NCBI RefSeq assembly: GCF_030158645.1
Contig: NZ_JAOASO010000023.1
Span: 1-64,000 of the forward strand
Length of the DNA stretch: 64,000 nt
DNA from: Hydrogenophaga sp.
GTDB lineage: Bacteria > Pseudomonadota > Gammaproteobacteria > Burkholderiales > Burkholderiaceae_C
Direction of reading: 5' to 3'
In this document: positions 54,402 through 64,000 of the stretch, in pieces
Layout of the letters: each line of letters starts with the position of its first letter
Position numbering within the stretch: position 1 is the stretch's first letter
The notes under the pieces: generated by a model
What the model saw: only the letters and a program-made list of their open reading frames with translations
The model's database searches: none
Told to the model about the DNA's origin: nothing
Translations under genes and position numbers: made by a program

Positions 54402-55421
54402 ATGCCTTTTCAAGCCCTCAACCGCCTGACGCACACCCAGGCGGTTTTCCTCATGCTGGCGGTCACGCTGATGTGGTCGATCGCCGGTGTGGTGTCGCGC
54501 CAGCTGGAGTCGGCGGCGCGGTTCGAGGTAACGTTCTGGCGCAGCGCCTTCACCGCGCTGTCCCTGTTGGTCATCCTGCCCGTCTGGCGGAAAGTGGACC
54601 GCGGTCAGGGTCGGCTTGTCGAAACCGCCTCAGGTTCTGCTGTGCGCGGATGGCTCAAGCGCCACTGGGGCCTGATTCCCGAATCGCCGGCGTTCTGGAT
54701 CTCGGGCGTGTGCTGGTCGGTGATGTTCACCGCTTTCATGCTGGCCCTGACCTTCACCAGCGTGGCCAATGTGCTGATCATCATGTCGATCGGCCCGCTG
54801 CTCACCGCATTGGTGGCACGCATCTTCATCGGCCAGAAGCTGGCAGCACGCACCTGGCTGGCCATTCTGGCGGCCGGCGCCGGCATTGCCTACATGTACG
54901 GCAGTCAGTTTGTCCAGGCGCTCACGCGGCCTGAAATGGACACCGGCGGCCTGCTGCTGGGTTCACTCACCGCGCTGTGTGTGCCTGTGGCAGGCGCCAT
55001 CAACTGGACGGTGGTGCAACGCAGCCAGACCCACGGCGAAAAAATCGACCTCGTGCCCTCGGTGCTGCTCGGTGCCGTCATCTCCTCACTCCTCACGCTG
55101 CCGTTCGCGTCCCCCTTTGCAGCCACCAGGAACGACGTGGCCTGGCTGGCCATGCTCGGGCTGGTGCAACTGGCGATTCCCTGCGCGCTGTCGGTGGTGT
55201 GCGCGCGCGTGCTCAAGGCGCCCGAGGTCTCGCTCCTGGCTTTGCTGGAGGTGATTTTTGGCATCCTGCTGGCCTGGGTCTGGGCCCACGAAGTGCCGGG
55301 CGGCGAGGTGTTTCGCGGTGGCAGCCTGGTGATCGGCGCCCTGGTGATCAACGAGCTGCTGGGCTGGCGTTCTCGTGCGGGAACACCGCGCATCCAGACC
55401 GTCGACCAGCCACCCCAATGA
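54402..55421 (+). CDS. EamA/DMT-family transporter
   Basis: A 339-residue membrane protein with ten predicted helices in two EamA repeats (first around VTLMWSIAGVVSRQLESAAR, second around LLLGSLTALCVPVAGAINWT). Members export metabolites; the substrate is unknown. ATG 54402 is chosen; the frame is open to 54372. Confidence 0.88.
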   Translation: MPFQALNRLTHTQAVFLMLAVTLMWSIAGVVSRQLESAARFEVTFWRSAFTALSLLVILPVWRKVDRGQGRLVETASGSAVRGWLKRHWGLIPESPAFWISGVCWSVMFTAFMLALTFTSVANVLIIMSIGPLLTALVARIFIGQKLAARTWLAILAAGAGIAYMYGSQFVQALTRPEMDTGGLLLGSLTALCVPVAGAINWTVVQRSQTHGEKIDLVPSVLLGAVISSLLTLPFASPFAATRNDVAWLAMLGLVQLAIPCALSVVCARVLKAPEVSLLALLEVIFGILLAWVWAHEVPGGEVFRGGSLVIGALVINELLGWRSRAGTPRIQTVDQPPQ

Positions 55422-55443
55422 ACGATTTTCCGGAAGAACAACG

Positions 55444-56544
55444 ATGAACGTCCCTGTGCCTGAAACCCACGTCATTGCCGAAGTGATGGGCCGCGTCGGC
55501 TGCATCACGCTCAACCGGCCCAAGGCCCTCAACGCCTTGTCGCTCGACATGATCCGCAGCATCGCAAAGGCATTGGAGCGCTGGAGAGACGACGACGCGG
55601 TGCTGGCTGTGGCGATCCGCGGCGTCAACAAGGAAGGCCCGTTCGGCAGCTTCTGCGCCGGTGGCGACATCCGTTACTTCCACCAGGCGGCGCTTTCGGG
55701 GGACGCGTCGCTGGAGGACTTTTTCACCGAAGAGTACGCACTCAACCACCTGATCCACACCTACCGCAAGCCCTACATCGCCTTCATGGACGGCATCGTC
55801 ATGGGCGGCGGCATGGGCATCAGCCAGGGCGCGAGCCTGCGCATCGTCACCGAACGCAGCAAACTCGCCATGCCCGAGACCCACATCGGCTTGTTCCCCG
55901 ACGTGGGCGGCGGCTACTTTCTGAGCCGATGCCCGGGTCGCCTGGGGGAGTACCTTGCGCTCACCGGGCAGGTGCTGGGCGGGCGCGATGCCATGGCCGC
56001 CGGCCTGGCCGACGGCTTCATCGATGCCGGTCGTCTCGCCGGTCTGTGGAATTCGCTGGCGCAGACCCCGTTCGAGAACGGTGCCTCGGTGGAGCGCTGG
56101 TGCGCCAGCCACCTGAGCATTTCAGTGGCCACAGGCAGCTGGCCCGCCAAAGACATCGACCGGGTATTCGGCCTGCCCGACGTGCACGCCATCATCTCCA
56201 CACTGGAGTCGGACAACAGCGACTGGGCCCAGGCCACCGCCGCCACGCTGCGTCACCGCTCGCCGCTGATGCTGCACGTGGTGCTGGAGCAGGTACGCCG
56301 CGCCCGCGGTCTCGGCCTGGCCGACAACCTGCGCATGGAGCGCGGCATGGTCTACCGATGCTTCCACCTGGGCCCAGGGGCGGCCAGTGAAACCGTGGAA
56401 GGGATTCGTGCGTTGGCGGTGGACAAGGACCACCAGCCGCGCTGGAACCCCGAGCGCATTGAAGACGTGGGAAGAGCGCAGGTGGCCGCCTTCTTCGAGA
56501 GCCCGTGGGCAGCGGAGGCGCACCCGCTCAGGCACCTGCGCTGA
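55444..56544 (+). CDS. Enoyl-CoA hydratase/3-hydroxyisobutyryl-CoA hydrolase family protein
   Basis: A 366-residue crotonase-fold enzyme. FCAGGDIRYF forms the first half of the oxyanion hole and DGIVMGGGMGISQGA the second. PETHIGLFPDVGGGYFLS and the length match 3-hydroxyisobutyryl-CoA hydrolase of valine breakdown rather than plain enoyl-CoA hydratase. It sits alone between a transporter and smpB, so context does not confirm the substrate. Confidence 0.85.
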   Translation: MNVPVPETHVIAEVMGRVGCITLNRPKALNALSLDMIRSIAKALERWRDDDAVLAVAIRGVNKEGPFGSFCAGGDIRYFHQAALSGDASLEDFFTEEYALNHLIHTYRKPYIAFMDGIVMGGGMGISQGASLRIVTERSKLAMPETHIGLFPDVGGGYFLSRCPGRLGEYLALTGQVLGGRDAMAAGLADGFIDAGRLAGLWNSLAQTPFENGASVERWCASHLSISVATGSWPAKDIDRVFGLPDVHAIISTLESDNSDWAQATAATLRHRSPLMLHVVLEQVRRARGLGLADNLRMERGMVYRCFHLGPGAASETVEGIRALAVDKDHQPRWNPERIEDVGRAQVAAFFESPWAAEAHPLRHLR

Positions 56545-56559
56545 TGGTGCAGCGCAGCC

Positions 56560-57054
56560 TCAGCGGTTGCGCGACTTCATGGCGCGGTCGACTTCGCGCT
56601 TGCCTTCGCGGTCCTTGATCGTGTCGCGCTTGTCGTGCTCGGCCTTGCCCTTGGCCAGCGCCAACTCGCATTTGACCTTGCCGTTCTTCCAGTGCAGGTT
56701 GAGCGGCACGAGTGTGTAGCCCTTCTGCTCGACCTTGCCGATGAGGCGGCGGATTTCGTCCTTGTGCAGCAGCAGTTTTTTGGTGCGCACCGAGTCCGGG
56801 CTGATGTGGGTGGACGCCGTGTACAGCGCGTTGATCTGGCAGCCAATGAGGAACAGCTCCCCGGTGCGGATGACCACGTAGCCATCGGTGAGCTGCACCT
56901 TGCCTTCACGCAGGGCTTTCACCTCCCAACCTTCGAGCACCATGCCTGCTTCAAAACGTTCCTCGATGGCGTAGTTGAAGAACGCCTTCTTGTTGTCGGC
57001 GATGCGGCTGTCGACGCCTTTGGTGGGGGTTGCTTTGCTGTTTTTGGTGGCCAT
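56560..57054 (-). CDS. smpB: tmRNA-binding protein SmpB
   Basis: A 164-residue protein that brings tmRNA to stalled ribosomes. It has the conserved [20 protein letters not shown] and [16 protein letters not shown] core and a basic C-terminal tail ([20 protein letters not shown]). It is divergent from ratA, the same arrangement as in E. coli. No tmRNA gene is visible in the window. Confidence 0.97.
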   Translation of the reverse strand: MATKNSKATPTKGVDSRIADNKKAFFNYAIEERFEAGMVLEGWEVKALREGKVQLTDGYVVIRTGELFLIGCQINALYTASTHISPDSVRTKKLLLHKDEIRRLIGKVEQKGYTLVPLNLHWKNGKVKCELALAKGKAEHDKRDTIKDREGKREVDRAMKSRNR

Positions 57055-57084
57055 GACGCGCGAGGTGCGGCCGTTTCAGGCCAA

Positions 57085-57090
57085 TACAAT
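57085..57090 (+). promoter_or_regulatory. -10 box close to the ratA start
   Basis: TACAAT sits 12 bases before the ratA ATG, so a transcript started from it would carry a leader of only a few bases. No clear -35 box was identified. Confidence 0.3.
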
Positions 57091-57102
57091 GCGGTTGATT
57101 GT

Positions 57103-57549
57103 ATGAAAACGATTCACAAGTCCGTCCTGCTGTGGCACAGCGCTCCCGAAATGTTTGCGCTGGTCACCAACATCGAACACTACCCGCAGTTTCTGCCTTG
57201 GTGCGATCACGGCGAGGTGATCGAGCAAGTCGACGATGGCATGGTCGCTCGCGTGGGCATGGCCATCAGCGGGCTGCGTCAGAGCTTCACCACCCGCAAC
57301 ACCCACGAGACCGACCGCAAGGTGCTCATGGAGCTGGTCGACGGCCCGTTCTCCAAGCTCGATGGCGTGTGGGAATTCACCCCGATTGGCGACGGCACGC
57401 AGCGCGCCTGCAAAGTGGAGTTCACCCTGAGCTACGGTTTCTCCAGCACCACACTGGCCGCGCTGGTGGGTCCGGTGTTTGACAAGATCGCCGGCAGCCT
57501 GGTGGACGCCTTCGTCAAGCGCGCCGATCAGGTCTACGGCGCCGACTGA
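57103..57549 (+). CDS. ratA: RatA/COQ10-type START-domain protein
   Basis: A 148-residue START-like lipid-binding protein with the start KTIHKSVLLWHSAPEMFALV, IEHYPQFLPWC near residue 24 and the C-terminal helix VGPVFDKIAGSLVDAFVKRA. Homologues bind ubiquinone (COQ10) or are annotated as the RatA toxin of E. coli. The coenzyme Q role is the better supported for most bacteria. Divergent from smpB and followed by rnfH. Confidence 0.9.
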   Translation: MKTIHKSVLLWHSAPEMFALVTNIEHYPQFLPWCDHGEVIEQVDDGMVARVGMAISGLRQSFTTRNTHETDRKVLMELVDGPFSKLDGVWEFTPIGDGTQRACKVEFTLSYGFSSTTLAALVGPVFDKIAGSLVDAFVKRADQVYGAD

Positions 57550-57554
57550 TCCGC

Positions 57555-57884
57555 ATGCAGGTCACCTTGATGTTTTCGCCTGCACCGCGCGAGGTGCTCG
57601 AACTCCAGTTGCGGGTGCCCGCCGGATGCACGGCCCACGTGGCGCTGGATCAGGCAGGCTGGCTGAAGGCATACCCCGATCTGGGCACGCAGGCACTCAC
57701 GCTGGGCGTGTGGGGGCGGCGCGTGGGACGCGAACATGTCCTGCGTGAAGGCGATCGCCTGGAGGTCTACCGGGCGTTGCGCGTGGACCCGAAGGTAGCT
57801 CGGCGGGAGCGCTTTGTGGGGCAGGGCGCGCGGGGCACCGGCCTGTTCGCGCGAAGAAAAGCCGGCTCCAAGGCCGGCTACTGA
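57555..57884 (+). CDS. rnfH: RnfH family protein
   Basis: A 109-residue beta-grasp protein (VTLMFSPAPREVLELQLRVP, then LGVWGRRVGREHVLREGDRL and EVYRAL), formerly YfjF/RatB. It is encoded 5 bases after ratA, the common pair. Its last codons contain the terminator of the convergent DUF4124 gene. Confidence 0.88.
   Translation: MQVTLMFSPAPREVLELQLRVPAGCTAHVALDQAGWLKAYPDLGTQALTLGVWGRRVGREHVLREGDRLEVYRALRVDPKVARRERFVGQGARGTGLFARRKAGSKAGY
57853..57879 (-). terminator. Intrinsic terminator of the DUF4124 gene, inside rnfH
   Basis: On the minus strand AGCCGGC pairs with GCCGGCT around a CTTGGA loop, followed by TTTTCTTC. It lies 28 bases beyond the DUF4124 stop and overlaps the 3' end of the convergent rnfH. 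Confidence 0.55.
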
Positions 57885-57906
57885 AACTTCGCTGCCCGGA
57901 GGCGGA

Positions 57907-58446
57907 TCACTGTTTGGGCAGCGGTCCGCAGTCGCTGCGAATGATCCCTTCCATGCGCTGTGTTTCGGCGGCCCTCGCTTTGTCGTCCATGACCTCGCGT
58001 TCGCCCTTGGCGTTGGTGGTCGCCAGGCGGACGCCGGAATCCATGGTGACCTTCGCCTTGCGGGCGCGCTCGCAACTGTCCGCACGCGCTTTGAGCTGCC
58101 GTTCCATCTCGACCTTCTTCTTGGCCTCTTCGGCCTGCTCAGCCTGCTTCTTTTTGGCTTCGAGTTCGGTGTCGCGAACCGGGATTTGCGGCGCGGCCGG
58201 CGCTGCGGTGGCCCCGGGCGCTGCCGCTGGCTCGGCGATGGGTGCGGGCAGCGTCATGCCCGAACCGGGTTTCTTGAGGATGCTTTTGTCGGGGATGCTG
58301 GCCGGTGGCGGGGTATCGCTGAAAACCTTGCGGCCGGTGCCGTCGATCCATTGCCATTGCGCCATGGCGGCAGAGCTGCAGGCCAGCAGCAGACCCATCA
58401 ACAAGGTGGCGCGCCAGGACGGTCGGGAGGTGAGGGCTTGTGACAT
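57907..58446 (-). CDS. DUF4124-domain exported protein
   Basis: A 179-residue protein with a signal peptide (cleavage after SSAAMA, near residue 29) and the DUF4124 start [21 protein letters not shown] right after it. A proline/alanine linker and a charged coiled region (about 118-150) follow, so it is probably periplasmic. The function is unknown; this family is common in beta- and gammaproteobacteria. Confidence 0.85.
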   Translation of the reverse strand: MSQALTSRPSWRATLLMGLLLACSSAAMAQWQWIDGTGRKVFSDTPPPASIPDKSILKKPGSGMTLPAPIAEPAAAPGATAAPAAPQIPVRDTELEAKKKQAEQAEEAKKKVEMERQLKARADSCERARKAKVTMDSGVRLATTNAKGEREVMDDKARAAETQRMEGIIRSDCGPLPKQ

Positions 58447-58590
58447 TTCGCGAGTTTAGCCCTGAGTGCCGAGGTGGCCCCACTCCACGGGGCGAGGGCG
58501 CCGCACCAGCAGACGCAGCGGTGGTTTTTCCGCACTGAGCGGTCGGGCAGGGACGTTCCCAACCGTGGGTTTGCCCGCGGAGCGGGCGGC

Positions 58591-58596
58591 TACAAT
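58591..58596 (+). promoter_or_regulatory. -10 box of the guaB promoter
   Basis: TACAAT lies 21 bases before the guaB ATG. A -35 box at normal distance is not clear (TTGCCC at 58571 is too close). Confidence 0.35.
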
Positions 58597-58617
58597 CGAC
58601 GCTTTTGGAGCTTTCCC

Positions 58618-60087
<1,470 letters not shown>

Positions 60088-60103
60088 ACACCCCTGCGCC
60101 AGT

Positions 60104-60128
60104 GGCCGTCCCGATGGACGGCCTTTTT
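60104..60128 (+). terminator. Intrinsic terminator between guaB and guaA
   Basis: GGCCGTCC and GGACGGCC pair perfectly over 8 bases around CGAT, followed by five T. It ends 30 bases before the guaA start, so guaA needs readthrough or its own promoter. Confidence 0.85.
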
Positions 60129-60158
60129 GCTTTCTGAACAGCCCTGCCAGACAACGCC

Positions 60159-61775
60159 ATGCAGCACCAGAAAATCCTCATCCTCGATTTCGGTTCCCAG
60201 GTCACCCAGCTGATCGCCCGCCGTGTGCGCGAGGCGCATGTCTATTGCGAAGTGCATCCGTGCGACGTCAGCAGCGACTGGGTGCGCGAGTTCGCCGCCG
60301 ACGGGCAGCTCAAGGGCGTGATCCTCTCCGGCAGCCACGCCAGCGTGTACGAGGTGGACGACAAGGCGCCCGATGCGGTTTACGAACTCGGCATCCCGGT
60401 GCTGGGCATCTGCTACGGCATGCAGACGATGGCACAGCAGCTCGGCGGCAAGGTGGAAGGCTCGAACTCGCGCGAGTTCGGCTACGCCGAGGTGCGTGCG
60501 CGCGGCCACACCGCGCTGCTGAAAGACATCGCCGACTTCCACACCCCCGAAGGCCACGGCATGCTCAAGGTCTGGATGAGCCACGGCGACAAGGTCACCG
60601 AGCTGCCGCCCGGCTTCAAGCTCATGGCCAGCACCCCGAGCTGCCCGATCGCCGGCATGGCCGACGAAGCGCGCGGCTACTACGCGCTGCAGTTCCACCC
60701 CGAGGTGACGCACACGCTGCAGGGCGCGGCGATGCTGACGCGCTTCGTGCGCGACATCGCCGGCTGCCGCGGCGACTGGATCATGGGCGACTACATCGCC
60801 GAAGCCGTGGCGCACATCCGCGCCCAGGTCGGCGACGAAGAGGTGATCCTCGGCCTGTCGGGCGGTGTCGATTCGTCGGTGGCCGCGGCGCTGATCCACC
60901 GCGCCATCGGCGACCAGCTCACCTGTGTGTTCGTCGACCACGGCCTGCTGCGCCTGAACGAGGGCGACATGGTGATGGACATGTTTGTCGGCAAGCTGCA
61001 CGCCAAGGTGATCCGCGTGGACGCGGCCGACCAGTTCCTGGGGCACTTGGCCGGCGTGAGCGAGCCGGAGGCCAAGCGCAAGATCATCGGCCGCGAATTC
61101 GTCGAGGTTTTCAAGGCCGAAGCCGCCAAACTCATTTCAAGTGGTGCATCAACAAAAGGCGCCAAGTGGTTGGCACAAGGCACTATTTACCCGGACGTGA
61201 TCGAATCCGGCGGCGCCAAGAGCAAGAAGGCCGTGACCATCAAGAGCCACCACAACGTGGGTGGCCTGCCCGAGCAGCTGGGCCTGAAACTCCTGGAGCC
61301 GCTGCGCGATCTGTTCAAGGACGAAGTGCGCGAACTCGGCGTGGCGCTCGGTCTGCCGCACGACATGGTCTACCGCCACCCCTTCCCAGGCCCCGGGCTG
61401 GGCGTTCGCATCCTGGGCGAAGTGAAGAAGGAGTACGCGGATCTGCTGCGCCGGGCCGACGCGATCTTCATTGAAGAACTGCGCTCCACCATCGACCACA
61501 ACAGTGGCAAGAGCTGGTACGACCTCACCAGCCAGGCCTTCACCGTCTTCCTGCCGGTCAAGAGCGTCGGCGTGATGGGCGACGGCCGCACCTACGACTA
61601 CGTGGTCGCGCTGCGCGCGGTGCAGACCAGCGACTTCATGACCGCCGACTGGGCCGAGCTGCCGTATTCATTGTTCAAGAAGGTCAGCAGCCGCATCATC
61701 AACGAGGTGCGCGGCATCAACCGCGTGACCTACGACGTGAGCAGCAAGCCGCCGGCCACGATCGAGTGGGAGTGA
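60159..61775 (+). CDS. guaA: GMP synthase (glutamine-hydrolysing)
   Basis: A 538-residue enzyme. The N-terminal glutamine amidotransferase has the nucleophile Cys85 in GICYGMQTM. The ATP pyrophosphatase domain has the P-loop LSGGVDSS (233-240), and a dimerisation domain ends with the conserved PPATIEWE. It converts XMP to GMP. A short stretch near 61128-61195 has more A and T than the rest but the frame is intact. Confidence 0.97.
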   Translation: MQHQKILILDFGSQVTQLIARRVREAHVYCEVHPCDVSSDWVREFAADGQLKGVILSGSHASVYEVDDKAPDAVYELGIPVLGICYGMQTMAQQLGGKVEGSNSREFGYAEVRARGHTALLKDIADFHTPEGHGMLKVWMSHGDKVTELPPGFKLMASTPSCPIAGMADEARGYYALQFHPEVTHTLQGAAMLTRFVRDIAGCRGDWIMGDYIAEAVAHIRAQVGDEEVILGLSGGVDSSVAAALIHRAIGDQLTCVFVDHGLLRLNEGDMVMDMFVGKLHAKVIRVDAADQFLGHLAGVSEPEAKRKIIGREFVEVFKAEAAKLISSGASTKGAKWLAQGTIYPDVIESGGAKSKKAVTIKSHHNVGGLPEQLGLKLLEPLRDLFKDEVRELGVALGLPHDMVYRHPFPGPGLGVRILGEVKKEYADLLRRADAIFIEELRSTIDHNSGKSWYDLTSQAFTVFLPVKSVGVMGDGRTYDYVVALRAVQTSDFMTADWAELPYSLFKKVSSRIINEVRGINRVTYDVSSKPPATIEWE

Positions 61776-61787
61776 GGTAGCCGCCGC

Positions 61788-62546
61788 ATGGGCGAGCAAC
61801 TCGACCGCCAGCTCGGCCTGCTGCGTTCGCTGCTGGTCTACCGGACCATTCCCTGGCGCGGCACGCAGTTGCGGCGGTTCTACCGCCGTTTTGTGCCCGC
61901 TGGCGGCCTGGCTTTTGATGTGGGAGCGCACGCCGGCAACCGGGTCGCGGCGTTTCGCGGGCTGGGCGCGCGGGTGGTGGCGCTGGAGCCGCAGGCCGAT
62001 TTTTTGAAGCTGTTGCAGCGCCGCTTCGGTGGCGATCGCCAGGTGACGCTGCTGCCGCAGGCGCTGGGCCGTGCACCGGGTCAGGCGCGCTTGATGGCCA
62101 GTCCTCGCACCCCCACGGTGGCCACGCTCTCCACCGATTTTGTGGAACGCGCAGGGGCCGCGCCGTCGTTTCGTGGCGTGCAATGGCAGGTGGGGCCGAT
62201 GGTGGAGGTGACCACGCTGGACGCCTTGATCGCCACACACGGCATCCCCGACTTCGTGAAAATCGACGTGGAAGGTTTCGAGCTGGACGTGCTCATGGGT
62301 CTGAGCCAGCCGGTGCCGGCGGTGTCGTTCGAGTTCCTGCCAGCGGTGCGCGATGTGGCCTTGGGTTGCATCGACCGGCTGGAAACCCTGGCCGGCAAAG
62401 GGCGCTACCGGTATGCCGTGTCGCTGGGTGAACGGCTGCGCCTCTTGCAGCCACAAGGTGCGTCGGCCGACACCATGCGCGCGTGGTTGCGGGACATGCC
62501 CATCGACGGCCCGTCCGGCGACGTGCACGCCTGGCGGGAGCCCTGA
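61788..62546 (+). CDS. FkbM-family methyltransferase
   Basis: A 252-residue SAM-dependent methyltransferase with motif I LAFDVGAHAGNRVAAFRGLG, ALEPQADFLKLL, and the family signature PDFVKIDVEGFELDVLMG. The substrate is unknown; members modify sugars or secondary metabolites. It starts 12 bases after guaA and may be read from the same transcript. Its end is 2 bases from the convergent sulfatase gene. Confidence 0.88.
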   Translation: MGEQLDRQLGLLRSLLVYRTIPWRGTQLRRFYRRFVPAGGLAFDVGAHAGNRVAAFRGLGARVVALEPQADFLKLLQRRFGGDRQVTLLPQALGRAPGQARLMASPRTPTVATLSTDFVERAGAAPSFRGVQWQVGPMVEVTTLDALIATHGIPDFVKIDVEGFELDVLMGLSQPVPAVSFEFLPAVRDVALGCIDRLETLAGKGRYRYAVSLGERLRLLQPQGASADTMRAWLRDMPIDGPSGDVHAWREP

Positions 62547-62548
62547 GA

Positions 62549-64000
62549 TCAGGAGCCAGACGGCGATCGGTCTTTTGACGAGGCGGGATCGGCTGGTCGC
62601 GCCACATGGTCGATGCCCCGGGTCTCGCGGGCGCCGGGCGCATCGAAGGCATTCAACAACACCGCAGTGAGGGCCGGCATGCTGCCCATCGACGTGGGCG
62701 GCGGGGTGAGTCCCGCCACGAAACCGCTGCCCAGCAAGCGCTGCAGCCAGGCCGCATCGTCACTGATCACGTGCACCGGCACGTCCCAGGACGCTCCCCG
62801 CCCGCTCACCAGGGCCGGTGGCTGGTGATCGCCCACGATCACCATCACCATGGGGCGAGGCGCCCGTTGACGCAGGTAGTCGGCCATCCACGCGTGCTGG
62901 TAGCGCATGCCTTCCAGGTACTGGGGCCAGGGTTGGATCAACGACCCCGTGGCGGGCGCTGTGGCCACGCCGGCAAACGCGTCGGGCCGGGTCAACGAGG
63001 CCCAGTCGTTCACGAAGGGCGCGATCGGGTGAAACGGCGCATGGGTGCTGGTGGTGGCGAACACGGCGAAGCGCGGCTGGCGCGGCGCGGTGCGCTCGAG
63101 TTCCTGCGCCTGCAGCAGCGCCATCGCCGCCTGGTCGGGGATGCGCCAGTAGCCGAAGTCGGGTCCCCGATAGCCGATGCCGGCGTCGTCGGCCAAGCGA
63201 TCGAAGCCGTAGAACGCGCCCTCGGGCCAGGGCTGCTTGAGGCCGGGCATCCAGCCGACCGTGCGGTAGCCGTGGCGGGCGAAGTGGCTCACGAGGGTGG
63301 GTCGCTGGCTGGTCATCAGCAGGTCGTGGTCGGCGGGGTCGGCGGTGTCCACACCACTGAGCAGCGCGGCGTGGGAGAGCCAGGACGAGCCGCCGAAGGT
63401 GGGTGCGGTGACGCGCGCCGAGACCACAAAGCGTCCGCTGGCGTCGATGGCCTGCGCCAGCTCGGCGCGCGGCCCGGCCAGCGCGGCAGCCTGGCGGGCG
63501 TCGTCGAAGGTGATGGCGCCGTAGGACTCGGCAAACACCAGCAACACGTCGGCGGGACCGTTGGCACCCACCAGGCCGGACAGGTCACCGTCGAACCGGG
63601 GGCTGGGTCCCAGCGCCGCCCGCGCCCTCCCCGGCAGCCACACCTGGGCCAGCAGCTGGCCCTGCTTCAACAGCGTCGGGGTGACGGGCAACGAGAAGAA
63701 CCAGCGCGTGTCACGCTGGTCGGGCACGTACGCGGCAAAGCTGAGCGCACAAGCGCCCACGCCGGACAGCAGCCACGGCCGGGGACGGGTCCACACCAGG
63801 CAGCCCGCGAGCAAACCGATGGACCCGCGCACCACCAGCGCGAGCACCAGACCACCCACCAGCAGCGCGAAGATCGCTGCGGCCACTTGCCAGCCCGGCA
63901 TCGCCTGCGCCGCCACCCGGAGCAATTCGCCCGCGTGACGCCCGTCCCAGTACACATTGACCGGGCGCCCCATCACGGCGGGCGCGGTGACGTTGGCGTA
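62549..64000 (-). CDS. Sulfatase-family membrane protein (5' part beyond window)
   Basis: The frame stays open to the right edge, so the N-terminus is missing; at least 483 residues are present. Membrane helices near the visible start are followed by an alkaline-phosphatase-type domain with ADVLLVFAESYG, a TFGGSSWLSHAALLSG nucleophile region and the metal site VIVGDHQPP. The layout resembles LtaS/phosphoethanolamine-transferase-like enzymes that modify envelope polymers. The substrate is not evident. Confidence 0.82.
   Translation of the reverse strand, partial: YANVTAPAVMGRPVNVYWDGRHAGELLRVAAQAMPGWQVAAAIFALLVGGLVLALVVRGSIGLLAGCLVWTRPRPWLLSGVGACALSFAAYVPDQRDTRWFFSLPVTPTLLKQGQLLAQVWLPGRARAALGPSPRFDGDLSGLVGANGPADVLLVFAESYGAITFDDARQAAALAGPRAELAQAIDASGRFVVSARVTAPTFGGSSWLSHAALLSGVDTADPADHDLLMTSQRPTLVSHFARHGYRTVGWMPGLKQPWPEGAFYGFDRLADDAGIGYRGPDFGYWRIPDQAAMALLQAQELERTAPRQPRFAVFATTSTHAPFHPIAPFVNDWASLTRPDAFAGVATAPATGSLIQPWPQYLEGMRYQHAWMADYLRQRAPRPMVMVIVGDHQPPALVSGRGASWDVPVHVISDDAAWLQRLLGSGFVAGLTPPPTSMGSMPALTAVLLNAFDAPGARETRGIDHVARPADPASSKDRSPSGS

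Overview
The window looks like the chromosome of a GC-rich betaproteobacterium of the order Burkholderiales, most likely Comamonadaceae and Hydrogenophaga-like. The basis is the housekeeping gene order (rimP-nusA-infB-rbfA-truB-typA, smpB opposite ratA-rnfH, guaB-guaA), the codon bias, and an intergenic palindromic repeat of a type I recognise from this family. Two halves meet at a tRNA-Ser(GGA) gene at 33082-33171.

Left half (1 to about 33.1 kb): the right-hand part of an integrative and conjugative element (ICE). Next to the tRNA lies a P4-type tyrosine integrase. Inward come cargo and control genes: a LysE exporter, an AlpA regulator, small membrane proteins and a LuxR-type regulator. A selenouridine-synthase-like protein with a broken P-loop follows. 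A long leftward operon (26547 to 10501) encodes a VirB/VirD4 type IV secretion system, an OmpA-domain lipoprotein, an LPD7-domain protein and a DUF1173 protein. No relaxase and no second attachment site are visible, so the element continues beyond the left edge.

Defence island (1 to about 10.3 kb): a minimal CBASS locus (Cap15-like membrane effector plus CD-NTase) lies nearest the conjugation operon. Before it is a four-gene rightward cluster: a small membrane protein, a zinc-dependent phospholipase C-like protein, a lipoprotein and a DUF2235/Tle1-like lipase. This cluster is transcribed divergently from a WYL regulator of the BrxR/CapW type, and the shared promoter region is full of inverted repeats. 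Then come hsdM and hsdS of a type I restriction system and the start of another gene where hsdR might be expected. A remnant of a second, divergent DUF1173 gene lies between the regulator and hsdM, so the island was built inside or next to older conjugative-element DNA. The regulator plus two-lipase cluster is my best candidate for an undescribed system.

Right half (33.2-64 kb): ordinary chromosome. It holds DUF2237, SPFH/NfeD membrane proteins, a large PLP-dependent amino acid decarboxylase, a periplasmic ATP-dependent DNA ligase, fabI, a YejABEF-type peptide importer, small membrane proteins, the nusA-infB operon with a terminator-like leader, an EamA transporter, a hydroxyisobutyryl-CoA hydrolase-like protein, smpB, ratA-rnfH, guaB-guaA, an FkbM methyltransferase and a truncated sulfatase-family protein.
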